Source: Typha latifolia (taxonomy: Eukaryota; Streptophyta; Magnoliopsida; Poales; Typhaceae). Taken from it: 64,000 bases of DNA. Below the pieces are notes generated by a model. The model was not told the origin of the DNA and did not search any database. It worked only from the letters and a program-made list of their open reading frames with translations. Shown here piece by piece: positions 34,136-45,391 of this stretch. Every line of letters starts with the position of its first letter. Position 1 is the stretch's first letter. The translations under genes were made by a program, and so were the position numbers. The stretch lies in assembly GCA_019914945.1 (NCBI GenBank), contig CM034110.1, positions 2,113,001 through 2,177,000 on the forward strand. Direction: 5' to 3'.

Positions 34136-34925
34136 ATGCAGCCGATAGTGGGGCTGCCATGTACGAGTGATTTGGCATATCTTCTTCAGTTAGGACCAGT
34201 AGGAGATGAGCCTCAAATGAGTCTAGATACTACCATCGAGTTGCCACCAAGGAGAATAGCAGACCATCGCATAGAGATTGTGCTCCGGGCTGCATTGGCG
34301 AATGTGAGGCCATATCGGTATCCACATGTGCAAAACGAAGTTATCTCTAAGATGGTAGCTAAGATGTTGGAGCAAAGCCTCATTCAACCAAGTCATAGCT
34401 CATACTCATCTGCTATTGGTGCAAAAAAGGACGGGACACGACATTTTTCTGTTGACTATCGGGCGCTAAACACTATTACCGTCAAGGACCGGTATCCCAT
34501 TCCAGTTATAGAGGAGCTGCTGGATGAGCTTGTAGGGGCAACTATATTCAGCAAGCTTGACTTGAGAGGCGAGTATCATCAAATTAGAGTTCACCCGGCG
34601 GATGTGCACAAGATTGCATTTCGGACTTCAAACGGGCATTATGAGTTCCGGGTGATGCCTTTTGGTCTCACCAATGTTCCAGCTACTTTTCAAGGACTCA
34701 TGAATGAGATATTTCGACCTCTATTGCGAAGCTATGTTTCGGTATTTTTTGACGATATTTTGGTGTATAGTAGGACTAAATTGGAGCATTGGCGGTATTT
34801 GGAGGATATGTTGAATTTGTTGAAGCAAAACAAATTGAAGATCAAGAAGTCCAAGTGCCTATGGAGAGTACCACAAGTGGAGTATTTAGGCCACAAGGTA
34901 GCATGCTCAAAAGGTAGCATGCATG
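34136..34925 (+). pseudogene. E5 reverse transcriptase (gypsy)
   Basis: The open frame 34136-35062 carries the RT order: VRPYRYPHVQ, SSYSSAIGAKKDGTRHFSVD, YRALNTITVKDRYPIP, FSKLDLRGEYHQIRV, FRVMPFGLTNVPATFQ and the catalytic VFFDDILVYS. In the window this is the only gypsy chromovirus copy that keeps the whole RT core. A frameshift near 34915 separates it from the connection domain. It makes cDNA from the element RNA in related active elements. Confidence 0.85.
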
Positions 34926-35723
34926 ACTGCTTGGCCTATTCCTACTACTACCATCGAATTGTGAGGATTTTTGGGGCTGACCGGATATTATCGCCGCCTC
35001 ATCGTCGGATATGGCAAGATTGCTGCTCCTCTCACTTCATTCTTGAAAAGGGACTCTTTTAGATGGACGGATGAAGCCACTATAGCTTTTGAAAAACTGA
35101 AAACAGCAATGATGACGGAGCTCATTTTAGTGCTACCAGACTTCACCAAAGAGCTCATTGTGGAATGTGATGCGTTAGGAGTTAGCATAGGAGCTTTACT
35201 AATGCAAGGAAGACGTCCCATAGCCTTTCTTAGTAAGACTTTATCACAAAAATCTCAGCAATTATCGACTTACGAGAGAGAGATGTTGGCAATTCTACAT
35301 GCAGTGGCAAAGTGGAGATCTTATTTGATCGGTAGGCAATTCATTATTCCATCCAATCAAAGAGGCCTTTCATATTTTATTGGACATTGTATACACATTC
35401 CGGCACAGAAGAGATGGGTCACAAAATTACTGGGATATGATTATAAAATTTAATACAAGAAAGGAACGAAAAATAGAGCGTCGGATGCATTATCACGCCA
35501 ACCCGATACCACCGAGCTTGCAGGCTATTCTTCTCCCAATTTTCCCTTTCTTGATGAGCTGAGGTATGCATGTACATCTAACCCAGATATTTTGAGATTA
35601 TTACAGTAGGTGATGGATGATCCTGAGCGCATCCAGAGTTGGAGAATCGAGGTAGTTTGCTGCTGGACCGCGGATGCATTCGGGTGCCCATAAATGATGG
35701 ATTGCGGCAGAAATTGTTAGAGT
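34926..35723 (+). pseudogene. E5 connection, RNase H and start of integrase
   Basis: The frame 34971-35453 has GLTGYYRRLIVGYGKIAAP, FLKRDSFRWTDEA, VECDALGVSIGALLMQ, RPIAFLSKTLSQKSQQLSTY, EREMLAILHAVAKWRSYLIG. After 35460 shifted frames give LRLLQ*VMDDPER and the start of the integrase region, cut at 35723 by copia E6. The region around 35580-35720 matches the inverse of 45250-45380. Confidence 0.8.
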
Positions 35724-36751
35724 TGAAAAAACTCCTAGACACACGTATGTATCTAAACACTAGGCAATGATATTTTTCGTTTGCTTAAGTAAACATTGGA
35801 TGAAATATTAAAAACAAAAGCAGAGATGTACGCCAAGATTTTAACGTGGAAAAACCCAAACGAGAAAAAACCACTAATCCAAATTCGGATCAAAACCAAT
35901 CACTAGAATAGTAGCAGTTACAAGACTGACTCACAAAACAACCCGTCGATCCAAACGACTTTGTTCCACTCAGTCTTGCTCGCTAGAACCCACGATTCAC
36001 TACTTCTCGTGATTGAAGTCCAATCTCAGTAACCCTCGAGATTGATCTTTCGTCTTGATAGCCCTTAAGACGAAAGATTAAGATTTGTAGATGAGAAGAG
36101 CCTTGTTAGTTGAAGAACCGATGTAGCCTCCAAAAAGTCTCCTTGAATAATCTTCTTCAACCCCCTCAAGTTAGGGCAACACTATCCTTATATATCATCT
36201 CCAAGATAGAGCCAAATCCAAGTTATATTCGTACTCATGAAAATCCAATAAATTGCAAACTTCATAGGTGCGTTCGAACGCAGCCCGTGTGCGTTCGAAC
36301 GGCCTGACTTGATCTCAGGTGCGTTCGAACGGGCCCAAGTGCGTTCGAATGCAACAGCTTGAATTCTTCAGGTTGCGTTCGAATGCGTTTATGAACGCTG
36401 CTCTCGGTCTGTGTGAACGCAGTACCCGTGTTCGAACGCGTTTGTGAACGCTGCTCTCGGTCTGTGTGAACGCAGTGCCCGCGTTCGAACGCGTTTGTGA
36501 ACGTGGCTCTCGGTCTGTGTGAACGCAGTGCCCGCGTTCGAACGCGTTTGTGAACGCGGCTCTCTGTCTGTGTGAACGCAGATTTCGTGTTCGAACGCGT
36601 TTGTGAACGCGGTGTGAACGCGATGGCTTTTCTCCAATGATCTTGCAATTCTTCACACTAGAGATATTCTAGACTTGAGTAAAGCTCATATACATGTAAA
36701 AATACACTTAGAATATTTTGTACACAATTGCCAACAATTAAAAACCTAACA
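35724..36751 (-). repeat. E6 copia 3' LTR (1028 bp)
   Basis: In element sense it runs TGTTAGGTTTTTAATTGTTGG to GGAGTTTTTTCA. It is longer than the E8 LTRs (819 and 871 bp) because of a 53-bp tandem array at 36378-36642. A TATATATAAGG box (rc at about 36190-36200) lies downstream of the array in element sense. Confidence 0.9.
36378..36642. repeat. five 53-bp tandem repeats carrying TTCGAA
   Basis: TTCGAA starts recur at 36378, 36431, 36484, 36537 and 36590, exactly 53 bp apart. Each unit has TTCGAACGCGTTTGTGAACG and CTCGGTCTGTGTGAACGCAG. Long minus-strand frames (82-128 aa) of repeated HTDRE peptides are by-products of the array and not genes. Confidence 0.95.
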
Positions 36752-36766
36752 ATCTCCCCCTTTGGC
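36752..36766 (-). other. E6 polypurine tract
   Basis: On the minus strand the sequence just before the 3' LTR reads GCCAAAGGGGGAGAT, the standard plus-strand primer position. E8 has the same tract at 58558-58572. Confidence 0.85.
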
Positions 36767-37151
36767 AATTTGTGATAAAACACCTAGGTTACAAGATATT
36801 ACAAAGACTTCAAACTGAGCAACCAACAAGTCTAGAGTATATTGCATATCAATCCCTGCAAAGAAACATATACCAATCCAAGATCAAGTGAAAATAACTT
36901 GAAATAAAAAAATAAAAAACACAAGTTATCACAAGAGCAAAAATTTAAACAGATAAAGATTAAACACACGTTATCACAATTACTTCAAGTTAAGTTCAAA
37001 TGTCAACGACACTAAGACAAAGCAAGGTTTCAACAATAAGAAAACTCCACTAAACTCCCCCTATGTCCATACTCCCCCTACACACCTAGACACCTAAACA
37101 CTAAGACACTATCTAAGACACTCTCCCCCTTTTTGGCACAAATGCCAAAGA

Positions 37152-38202
37152 CTAGGAACTCGGAGGAAACTGACGATGAAGAATCGTCAACACAGAGTCA
37201 AGTACAGTCCCCTGACGAGCTTGCTCAGCTCGTAATTCATCTACTGCCGAATGGAGATCCTGCACTTGAGTACAAAGCTGATCGAAATGGTCCGAGTTCT
37301 GAGGTAACTCCCCCTCAGTGGGAGATGAGTCATCGGCAAAGCTATCATCAGAACTGTCGAGGTGCGATGACCGACCAGCGGCGGAAGAGGATGGTTTGAG
37401 AGGAGACGACTGGTCGTGAGCTTGACTCCGCTTAAGAGTTATCCGGCCCAATGGTTTCTGCGAAGTAAGAGAAGGCTCCGAAGCATCGACTCGCACCCCA
37501 CTTTGAGTACACAGATTTGTAAGAAAAATGCCAAATGGTAATCCCTCACGAGATGCTTCTTTCTGTGCAGCGGAGAGAATCGAATCATAGATCACGGCAG
37601 CTAAGTCAATAGAGACACCCGATAACATGGCATGAAGAAGGAACGCACGATCGAGACTAATGCTGGAATGTCGAGTCTTGGGGGTAACATGTACAGACAA
37701 AAGAGGTGAAGCATGCGAGCCACAGATGTTAGCTTTGCATGCGGCATCATGTTACCTTTCCAACGTTCCCCTTTGATCAGGACAGTACCGGCATATTCAT
37801 TGACATCAGGAAGTGGAGCAAACGTTGGATACTGGTACTCACCATCAGGAAGATGAAGTTCAGCACGAATAACATCAGAATCCAGGTAGATAGATACACC
37901 ACGAACAGTAGAACCTATACAGTGATCGAAAATCGTGGCATTACTAAAGAATTCTCGAACAATTTCCACATAAGCAGTCCCGCTCATCCGACACACTGAT
38001 AACCATCCTCGTTCAGTAAAGATCTGTTCAATCCCCAATTCAGAAAAATCAAATATAACCATGGGTCTTTCACAGATAACAGGATGGGTGCCAAAATTAT
38101 GTTTGTAGCGACCCGCAGCCGCTGTTGAAGAAAAAACTTGGGAGCCGAGGATGGCGATGAAGGCGGCCTTGGTTTCTTGGTCACTGTCGCTTCTTTAGGC
38201 AT
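37152..38202 (-). pseudogene. E6 extra gene between RNase H and 3' LTR (plant transposon-protein-like)
   Basis: The start ATG is at 38202-38200 (MPKEATVTKKPRPPSSPSSAPKF) and the stop at 37152. A frameshift in an A-run near 38130 and another near 37650 split it, and about 350 codons are readable in total. Motifs are FDFSELGIEQIFTERGW, YVEIVREFFSNATIFDHC, VRGVSIYLDSDVIRAELHLP, LLHAMLSGVSIDLAAVIYDS and LPFGIFLTNLCTQSGV, then a Ser/Asp-rich tail and a coiled-coil-like end (LHSAVDELRAEQARQ). The order resembles the domain called 'putative plant transposon protein'. That is recognition from memory and needs a profile search. Function is unknown. It is not an envelope protein: no signal or membrane segment is seen. 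Confidence 0.7.
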
Positions 38203-38203
38203 T

Positions 38204-38472
38204 CTTGAAAAGAAAACACGTTGCAATATTCAATACATGCCCAAGGCAACCAAAAAATAGCAAGAATTCGAAAAAAAACTGGTAGAAACCATGAAGCCCC
38301 AAAAGGAAAAACATCTTTCACTTGAAAATCGCTAAGATATCACGTTCAATCTCACAAGAACCATCAAGAGTTTAACATTAACGTGATCAAAAGTTGAGAA
38401 CGCACAAAATCACTCAAGATCAAGCATGTTTATGGAATAAAAAAAAACTAGGAAAATAATGGATGATCATAC
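38204..38472 (-). other. probable 5' leader intron of the E6 extra gene
   Basis: On the minus strand GCAAG|GTATGATCATCC is a donor at 38472 and TTTTCTTTTCAAG|AATGCC an acceptor at about 38204, one base before the ATG. Length is about 269 bp. E8 has the same signals in the same place (57501-57765). No transcript data are available. Confidence 0.55.
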
Positions 38473-38659
38473 CTTGCAAATGTGGGGAGAAACTCAAAAA
38501 TTTTGTGGAAAGACAATAGATTCGGAGGAGATCTACCCCCAAAAAAGATTTGAAGTGAAAAATTCGATGAAAAACACCAAGATCTTGAAGATTTGAGAAG
38601 GGGAAAATGAAGGGTTTTTAGGGTTTGGAAAATGGAAGATGAAACCCTTGGGTTCGGAC

Positions 38660-38760
38660 GCAGTATTTAAAGAACCCACGAGTGCGTTCGAACGCACCAG
38701 TCCGCGCATTCGAACGCGCTGCGTTCGAACTCAAGAATCCTCGTTTGAACGCCCTTTTTT
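38660..38760 (-). promoter_or_regulatory. internal promoter-like module of E6
   Basis: In element sense there is GTTTGAACGC, then TTCGAA at 38724-38729, 38709-38714 and 38687-38692, then a TTTAAATA box (rc at 38663-38671) and a CT-rich leader. The arrangement copies that of the LTR U3 regions. Confidence 0.6.
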
Positions 38761-39759
38761 TATTTATTTATTTATAAGACTAAAAACAAGTTAAAAATCA
38801 TTTTGGAGATGCACTTCTAGAATTCCAAAATATATTCAAGACATAGAATATGACAATCAAATGAAATAAGTCATACAAGATCAATCAAATCATCAAAAGC
38901 ATATTATAATCAATTCGAATGCATCACCCAAAATTACATTAATCTTGATTGATCATAACGATATGCATATGCAAGATGAGCATTAATAACATGAACCAAT
39001 CTTCTTAAACAAACTTTACTATATAAACAATGATGCAACACAGTAGTCAAACCGACTTAGTATGGAAATTTTGCACTTTTCGACTTATTCTCCATAACAC
39101 AACAGGAATTTTTCCTGTATTTTTTTTTTTTTTACTAAAACATATATGTGCAATGATGGCTTTCACACATGAGTAGGTAGCCCTTTTCTTGTAGTACAAA
39201 TCAAACGATATGCAAAAAGAAATTCACATATATCATTTTTTTAATTTGCAAATAATGTACTGAGTCAAACTGGACTCGAAACAAGACGGCTTTCACACTA
39301 ACTCATTGTAGCCCTTTTTATTGATCTTTTATAAAAATATATTTGATAACTAAGTATGAGGTCAAACTGTGCAAATCAAAGTTAATAGAGAGCTATTTAA
39401 AAAAATATTCATGATATCATGCTCACACAAGAATACACACACATTAGGAGTGCATTAAACATTTATAATTATTGAAGTCGAGGGAGTGACAAAATTAAAA
39501 TTGAAACAATATACTACAAGATGACACAATTGACTATAATAACTCATAATCAAAAGAAAAATCATATTTTTATGTCAAGAGTATATTATTGAATCTAGGA
39601 GTGCATCAATTATTTTTTTATGACAAAAACTCTCGACAAATCTGAAACTAAAACCAAAGAAAATTTCAGAGTAAAAGAAAACAAAAAAAAACAAAAAAAA
39701 AACGAAACGATAAGAAACTCGCAAACTAAAAAGAACTCAAATCCCAATAAAATCAGTCC
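38761..39759. other. E6 spacer between RNase H and the extra-gene promoter
   Basis: This is AT-rich sequence without a supported gene. It includes a poly-T run (39119-39133). It is collinear with 56217-57210 of E8 in the opposite orientation. A 67-codon Lys-rich frame on the plus strand at 39620-39823 runs against the element and is not supported. Confidence 0.6.
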
Positions 39760-41130
39760 AAAGCACAAATCCCCAAAGAAGTACGAAGATACTCAAATCT
39801 CTGTAAATCCAAAGGTTTTGTAAACAAATCACCCAACTGTTTCTCCGTCTCAACATGTTCTAGTGCTATTGTTTTATCTTCAACTAACTCGCATATAAAA
39901 TGATGTCGGATATCAATATGTTTTGTACGCGAGTGTTGAACATGATTTTTCGATATATTAATAGCACTCATGTTGTCACAATAAAGCACCATAGTATCTT
40001 GTTCAATGCCATAATCCTTGACCATCTATTTCATCCATAATAACTGAGAACAACAACTCCCTGCTGCAATGTACTCGGCCTTTGCAGTAGATAAAGATAT
40101 CGAGTTTTGTTTCTTACTTGTGCAAGCAACCAGATTGTTTCCAACATAAAAACATCCACCTTAAGTACTTTTTCTATCATCACATGAACCTGCCCAATCA
40201 GAATCCGTGTATCCCGATATGATAGCACCCGAGTTATACGTAAACCAGATACCTAAATCAACTGTGCCACTGACATATTTTATGATACGTTTCACAACAA
40301 ACAAATGTGACTCCTTAGGTTCAGACTGAAACCTAGCACACACACCGACATTAAATGCAATGTCAGGTCTACTAGCAGTTAAGTACAAAAGACTACCAAT
40401 CATGCTCCTATACAGTGTCTGATCAACACTTTGTCCTAAAATATCCTTACCTAGTTTGGTAGTTGTACTCATAGGAGTTCTAGCATGTTTTGCATTTTCT
40501 AAACCAAATTTAGTCACTAGATCCTTAGCATACTTGGTTTGAGCGATAAATATCTCTCTTTCCAATTGAGTAATTTGAAGTCCCAAAAAGAACTTCAACT
40601 CACCCATCATGCTCATCTCAAAATGACTATGCATGAGATCAGCAAACTCCTTAGCTAACGATTGACTCGTTGCCCCGAAGACAATGTCATCCACATATAT
40701 TTGTGCCACAACTAAACTTCTGTTCGACCGTCTAATGAATAATGTATTGTCCACTCCCCCTCGAGTGAACCCCGCATCCACTAAAAGAGTGGTCAACTTC
40801 TCATACCAAGCTCTTGGAGCTTGTTTTAGCCCGTAGAGGGCCTTTTTCAATTTAAAAACATGAGAAGGAAATTTTTGATCTTCGAAACCCTTAGGTTGTT
40901 CCACATAAACTTCTTCATTTAGGATACCATTCAAGAAGGCACTTTTAACATCCATTTGAAATAATTTAAATTTTAAATGACAAGCAATGGCAAGCAGTAT
41001 ACGAATAGACTCTAATCTAGCAACAGGAGCAAAAGTCTCATCAAAATCTATACCCTCAACCTGAGTGTATCCCTGTGCTACTAGTCAGGCTTTATTCCGA
41101 ACTATATTGCCACATATTTATCAGCGGACA
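39760..41130 (-). pseudogene. E6 copia RT and RNase H
   Basis: RT shows [57 protein letters not shown] and the catalytic [10 protein letters not shown] (main frame 40955-40161). RNase H follows with [26 protein letters not shown]-type sequence and the frame 40025-39753 ([40 protein letters not shown]), ending with LGICALD. The break between frames near 40160 and a truncated start prevent function. It is close to the E8 RT at 54890-56216. Confidence 0.9.
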
Positions 41131-42236
41131 AAGACCGATTTCTTGAGGCCAGCTAGATTTCTACAGCCTTTTCCCGTTCCGGAGCTCATTTGGGATGACA
41201 TAACCATTGACTTCATTGAGGGGCTACCTCCAATGAGAGGGTATTTTGTCATCTTTGTCGTGGTAGACAGGTTGAGAAGTATGCTCACTTTTTAGCCCTG
41301 GCGCACCCATATTCGGCAAATGTAGTTGCAGAGGTGTTCGTGCGTGATGTGGCCAAGCTTCACGGCATGCCGCGGTCGATCATGTCTGACCGTGATAGAG
41401 TCTTAATTACAGACTTCTAGATGGAGTACGTCACACGTCAAGGGACCCAGTTAAACCTTAGTTCGGCTTACCACCCTAGAACGGATGGCTAGAGAGAGGT
41501 AGTTAACCGAGGCATTGAGCAGTATTTATAATGCTTCATCAGAGAGCGACCCAGGAGATAGTATGATTACCTTCCTTGAGCGGAGTGGTCACAACACTAC
41601 ATTTCACACCAGCATGGGGATGACACCCTTTGAAATAGCCTTTGGTAAACCCCTACCCTCCTTATGGACATATGACCCAGAGGCGACAGTGGTGTGGACG
41701 AAGGCCGATCTAGAGTTGATGGATCGAGACGCGACCTTACGGAGGCTTAGGACCCACATGGCAGCAACACAAAACCGTATGAAGCAAATCTACAACCGCC
41801 ATCACCGTGAGTTGGAGTTCGAAGTCGGGGATCTTGTGTTTGTGTGCGTTCAGCCTTATCGGCAAGTGACGCTGAGACCGATGCGCAATCAAAAGCTGGT
41901 GCACCGCTATTTTGGACCGTTTCATATTTTGGAGCGAGTTGGCCCTATTGCTTACATCTTGGAGCTTCCTAAGGGATCGCAGGTGCATCCCATATTCCAT
42001 GTATCCTTGCTGCGAGCTTGAGTAGGCATCGACCAGATAGTGGGGTCAGATATATTAGAGTCGATTGAAGAGATGACAGTTCTAGAGCTAGTTCATGTAT
42101 TGGGTAGACGTAGGAGACGTCGAGAAGGATGGCTAGAGATAGAGATCCTGATGGAGTGGCTTGGCAAGCCATTTGACGAGTCTACATAGGAGCTGGAATC
42201 AGACATCATTGATCATTTCTCTCATTTCACACCTTG
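41131..42236 (+). pseudogene. gypsy integrase core to chromodomain (family C)
   Basis: It begins [20 protein letters not shown], then [31 protein letters not shown] and AYHPRTDG in shifted frames. The frame 41515-42021 gives MGMTPFEIAFGKPLPSLWTY, NRMKQIYNRHHRELEFEVGD and HPIFHVSLLRA. A chromodomain (ILMEWLGKPFDEST.ELESDIIDHF) lies at about 42150-42230 with one internal stop. The end motif CCTTGAGGACAAGGTGG precedes the LTR at 42265. Confidence 0.8.
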
Positions 42237-42264
42237 AGGACAAGGTGGCAAAAGCAAGGTGGAT

Positions 42265-42636
42265 TGATATGGCTGGGATGGGACCTAGTTATCTCGAGCT
42301 AAATTTCTTTTGTTTCTTTCTGAAATAAAATTTTTCTGAAGATCGTGTTCGAACGCCCTCGTACGAACACCTATATACATTCGCAAATACAGCGGACGTG
42401 TTTAGCATGTTCGATTGCATTCGAACACCCTCATTCGAAAGCCTGCATACGTTCGCAAACATAGTGAACGCATTTAGCGCGTTCAAACGCGATTGACTAA
42501 CCTACACTCTTTCTAGGGCTTTCTTTTAATTGTTTTGCTTGTTAGGTTAGACTCTAAATATGTGGAAGGCAACCTTATGATAATTATTAAATGAATTGAG
42601 TTCCTTCCCCCAAATCTTCTCTTCCCCTTCTCTCTT
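42265..42636 (+). repeat. family-C 3' LTR, truncated
   Basis: It starts TGATATGGCTGGGATGGGACC, with a TTCGAA-type cluster at about 42345-42490, then GCTTGTTAGGTTAG and CTAAATATGTGGAAGGCAACC. It is cut at 42636 by a minus-strand family-B LTR. Confidence 0.8.
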
Positions 42637-43107
42637 TGATGGGTTACGGAACAATTTCTTCAAGATTTAGATTTAATGTAGGAAGCAATCCACGCAATTG
42701 AAGGAAAATATTCACCAAATATTTTCTGGGTAGTCGAAAATTACAAAACTAAGTGAAATCAATCTGTGCCTCCTTGATCTATGTTTTTTGTATTTACATC
42801 CTTCATATATTTGAACTATAACTAGGACAAAATCATGATATAGTGCGAATGATGGTGGTGGTGATGGGTGGAGTGGATGTTAGCATTATAGATGATAATA
42901 GGGATGAGGGTGGAGGGCTAATGTTGATTAAGGGATAAAGACGAAGAGGAAGAAGTGGTTGAGATCCCAAAGAAGAGGAAGGACTCGATAGATGAGGGAG
43001 ATTAGAAGTTAAGAAAGATCGCGCCAACGGTAGAGGTGGTAGTTTGGTGAAGAATGACGAGGGAGATTAAGGTAAAGAGAAGATAGGGAGGCAAGAAACC
43101 AATATTC
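42637..43107 (-). repeat. family-B LTR, truncated copy (minus)
   Basis: It starts TGATGGGTTACGGAACAATTTC and follows 13677 onward closely (TTCTTCAAGATTT..ATTTA, ATGTTTTTTGTATTTAC, GATGATGGTGGTGGTGATGG). It stops at 43107, before the promoter block and TTCGAA cluster, where a primer-site repeat begins. Confidence 0.75.
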
Positions 43108-43191
43108 TGATAGGGTCTATGGTACCAAATTTATAGGCTCTGATACCAATGATAGGGTCTATGGTACCAAATTGATAGCCTCTGATACCAA
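43108..43191 (-). repeat. two 42-bp LTR-end plus primer-site units (family B)
   Basis: The units 43108-43149 and 43150-43191 each begin TGATAGGGTCTATGGTACCA and end with CTCTGATACCAA, so on the minus strand each holds a primer site next to an LTR-like end CTATCA. They differ at two positions. The true LTR end (TGATAGAG) follows at 43192. Confidence 0.85.
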
Positions 43192-44000
43192 TGATAGAGT
43201 ATACGAAACTATTCCTTCAAGATCTGAATTTATTATAGAAAACAATCCGCTCAACCGAGGGAAAATATTAACCAAATATTCTTTCCTATTCACTCCCTTT
43301 GCAGATTCATAACTTCCTGATCTACGTTTTTTGTATTTACTCCCTTTGCATATTCGAACTACAACAGGGATGGAATTATGCTTTAGTGCAGATGATAGTG
43401 GTGGTGACAAGTAGAGTGGATGTTAGGGTTATGGATGATAATGCAGATGAGGGTGGATGGGTGATGTTGTTTAAGTGATTAAGATGAAGGGGAAAAAGTG
43501 GTCGAGATCCCAAAGAAGACTCGACAGACGATAGTGATTAGAAGTTAGGAGAGACCTTGCCAACAGTAGAGGTGGTAGGTTGGTGAAAAGGGAGGAGGGA
43601 GATTAGGATAGAGAGATTAGAGAGAAGATAGGAGGCAAGAAACTAATAATCCAATAGCATTATGATTTTGGCTATCATCCACACCTTTGTAGAGGTCAGC
43701 CAACAAGCCCTAATACCAATAACCCTAATCCTAGTGGAATCTCGCCGGGTGCGTTCGAACGCACAAAATGCGTTCTTTGTCGATGCGAACGCGATCCAAG
43801 CGTTTGAATGTCGCGTTCGAGTGCACCCGACCACGTTCGAACGCACATTTTGCGTTCTCTATATTTGCAAACTCGATGTAGGCATTCACAAATGCATTCA
43901 AACGCGCCCCCAACCGCGTTTGAATGCGACCTATAGAAAATTTATTTGAATGAAAAGAAATAACTAATGCAATAAGATAAGACCTTAACTAAATGTATCG
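43192..44000 (-). repeat. family-B LTR (minus)
   Basis: It starts TGATAGAGTATACG. On the minus strand it carries TTCGAA motifs at about 43750-43925 and a promoter block (CCTCTACAAAGGTGTGGATGA, rc at about 43674-43696). The other end is near TGTATCG at 44000. It is the LTR next to the integrase fragment 44001-45391. Confidence 0.75.
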
Positions 44001-45391
44001 GCCCACCATGCTTCCCCCACCTTATCCTCAAGGTGAAAAGTCGGGAAAACGCTTCAAAATATCCGTCTCCAACTCCCATATCGCCTCATCGGATGGCTTG
44101 CCAAGCCACTCGACTAGAATCTCCATCTCTAATCTGGTACCATGACGTCGTCAGCGCCTAACAAGTACACGAACTGGCTCTACAATCGTTGTCTCCTCCA
44201 ATGGCTTTGGTAGAACTGATCCAACGACCTCATGATCTCCAATCCACTCTATCAGCAATGAAACATGGAAGACATGATGCACTCTCAACCCCTTCGGCAG
44301 CTCCAAACGATATGCAACCGGACCAATACACTCTAACACTCGAAACAGACCAAAGTAGTGGTGTGCTAACTTCTGGTTTCACATCAGACGCAAGGTCACC
44401 TATCGATACGGTTGGATGCTCACAAACACCCAACTCCCAATGTCGAACTCCTGCTCCCTATGACTACGATCATAAACTTGCTTCATGCGGTTTTGAGCAA
44501 GTTTAAGATAGCCATGCAAACCTTCTCAATGTGGCGTCTCTATCCATCAACGCTAAGTTCACCTCCGTCCTATCTGCAGATGCCACTGGATCATAAATGC
44601 GTAATGTCAAAGCCGTGCATCCATACACTGTCTCAAATGGAGTCATGCCAATGATGCTATGGTAGGCAGTATTGTAAGACCACTCCACCCACGATAAAAC
44701 TCCAACCATCGCCTCAGCATCTCTCCAACAAAGTACCTCAAATACTGCTCAATGCCTTAATTGACCACCTCGGTTTGGCCGTCCGTTTGTGGATGGTAGG
44801 CCGAACTGAAGTTCAATCGAATCCCTTGTAATCTAAAAAACTCCATCCAAAAGTCGTTCAGAAATACACGATCACCATAAAAGACAATCGTGCATAGCAT
44901 TCCATGTAACTGAGCACTCTCTAACAAAAATTCCAGCCACTAACTTGGCTGAAAATGGATGTGACAATGTTGAAAAATATGCATACTTGCTTAACGTGTC
45001 AATGACCACAAAAATAACTAAATAACCACATACCAGCAGAAGACCCTGTATGAAATCCATAGAAATGTCTTCCGAAATACAATCCGGTATAGATAAAGGT
45101 TGTAATAATCCAACCGATTTCAATGTGGTTGTCTTAGCCCTTTGACAAACTTCACAAGCATGGACAAAACTCCTCACATCGTGCCTTAATCCTGGCCACG
45201 TGCAACTCTGTAATATCCTCCTATAAGTCCTCAAGTGACCGGTATCTAGAGTTTGGTAGAAGTGCTCCAACAATTTCTGCTGCAATCCATTATTTGCGGG
45301 CACCCGAATGCATCCGCGGTCCAACAGCAAACTGCCTCGATTCTCCAACTCTGGATGGCGCTCCGGATCATCCATCACCTCCTATAACAAT
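44001..45391 (-). pseudogene. family-B pol remnant: integrase (minus)
   Basis: The frame 45378-44872 gives MMDDPERHPELENRGSLLLD, DTGHLRTYRRILQSCTWPGL, HACEVCQRAKTTTLKSVGLL, SEDISMDFIQGLLLV and [20 protein letters not shown]. Later frames have WVEWSYNTAYHSIIGMTPFE and LRVHHVFHVSLLIEWIGDHE. RT and upstream regions are missing: Athila LTR sequence starts at 45392. It matches the end of E5 (35580-35720). Confidence 0.8.

Larger units (their letters stand above)
35724..41130 (-). mobile_element. E6: SIRE-like Ty1/copia element (minus), 5' truncated
   Basis: The 3' LTR is at 35724-36751, polypurine tract 36752-36766, extra gene 37152-38202 with its own leader, and RT-RNase H at 39760-41130. It is the same family as E8 by LTR ends, RT sequence and extra gene. 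It breaks at about 41130 in the RT start and continues into plus-strand gypsy integrase, so gag, protease, integrase and the 5' LTR are missing. It lies in the integrase start of E5. Confidence 0.85.

Noticed and set aside
36378..36642. CRISPR-like array
   Set aside because: The units are contiguous 53-bp tandem repeats without unique spacers, in a plant LTR.
36378..36642. TTCGAA as heat-shock elements
   Set aside because: Heat-shock elements need TTC and GAA separated by two bases. Here they abut, so the match is not proper.
36262..36656. Overlapping minus-strand frames (82-128 aa) with repeated HTDRE/RSQTRSN peptides
   Set aside because: They follow the 53-bp repeat of the copia LTR in several frames at once. 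53 is not a multiple of 3, so frames cycle and no single product is implied.
37152..38202. Envelope gene in copia E6
   Set aside because: The position fits SIRE env-like ORFs, but no signal peptide, hydrophobic fusion segment or membrane anchor is seen.
39620..39823. 67-aa Lys-rich plus-strand frame
   Set aside because: It runs antisense to the end of copia RNase H and spacer, and is driven by AAA-rich composition.
41065..41130. E6 having the same integrase-less junction as E8
   Set aside because: Upstream of RNKA the E6 sequence reads GNIV, as in ordinary copia RT starts, before passing into gypsy sequence. It is therefore a plain truncation.
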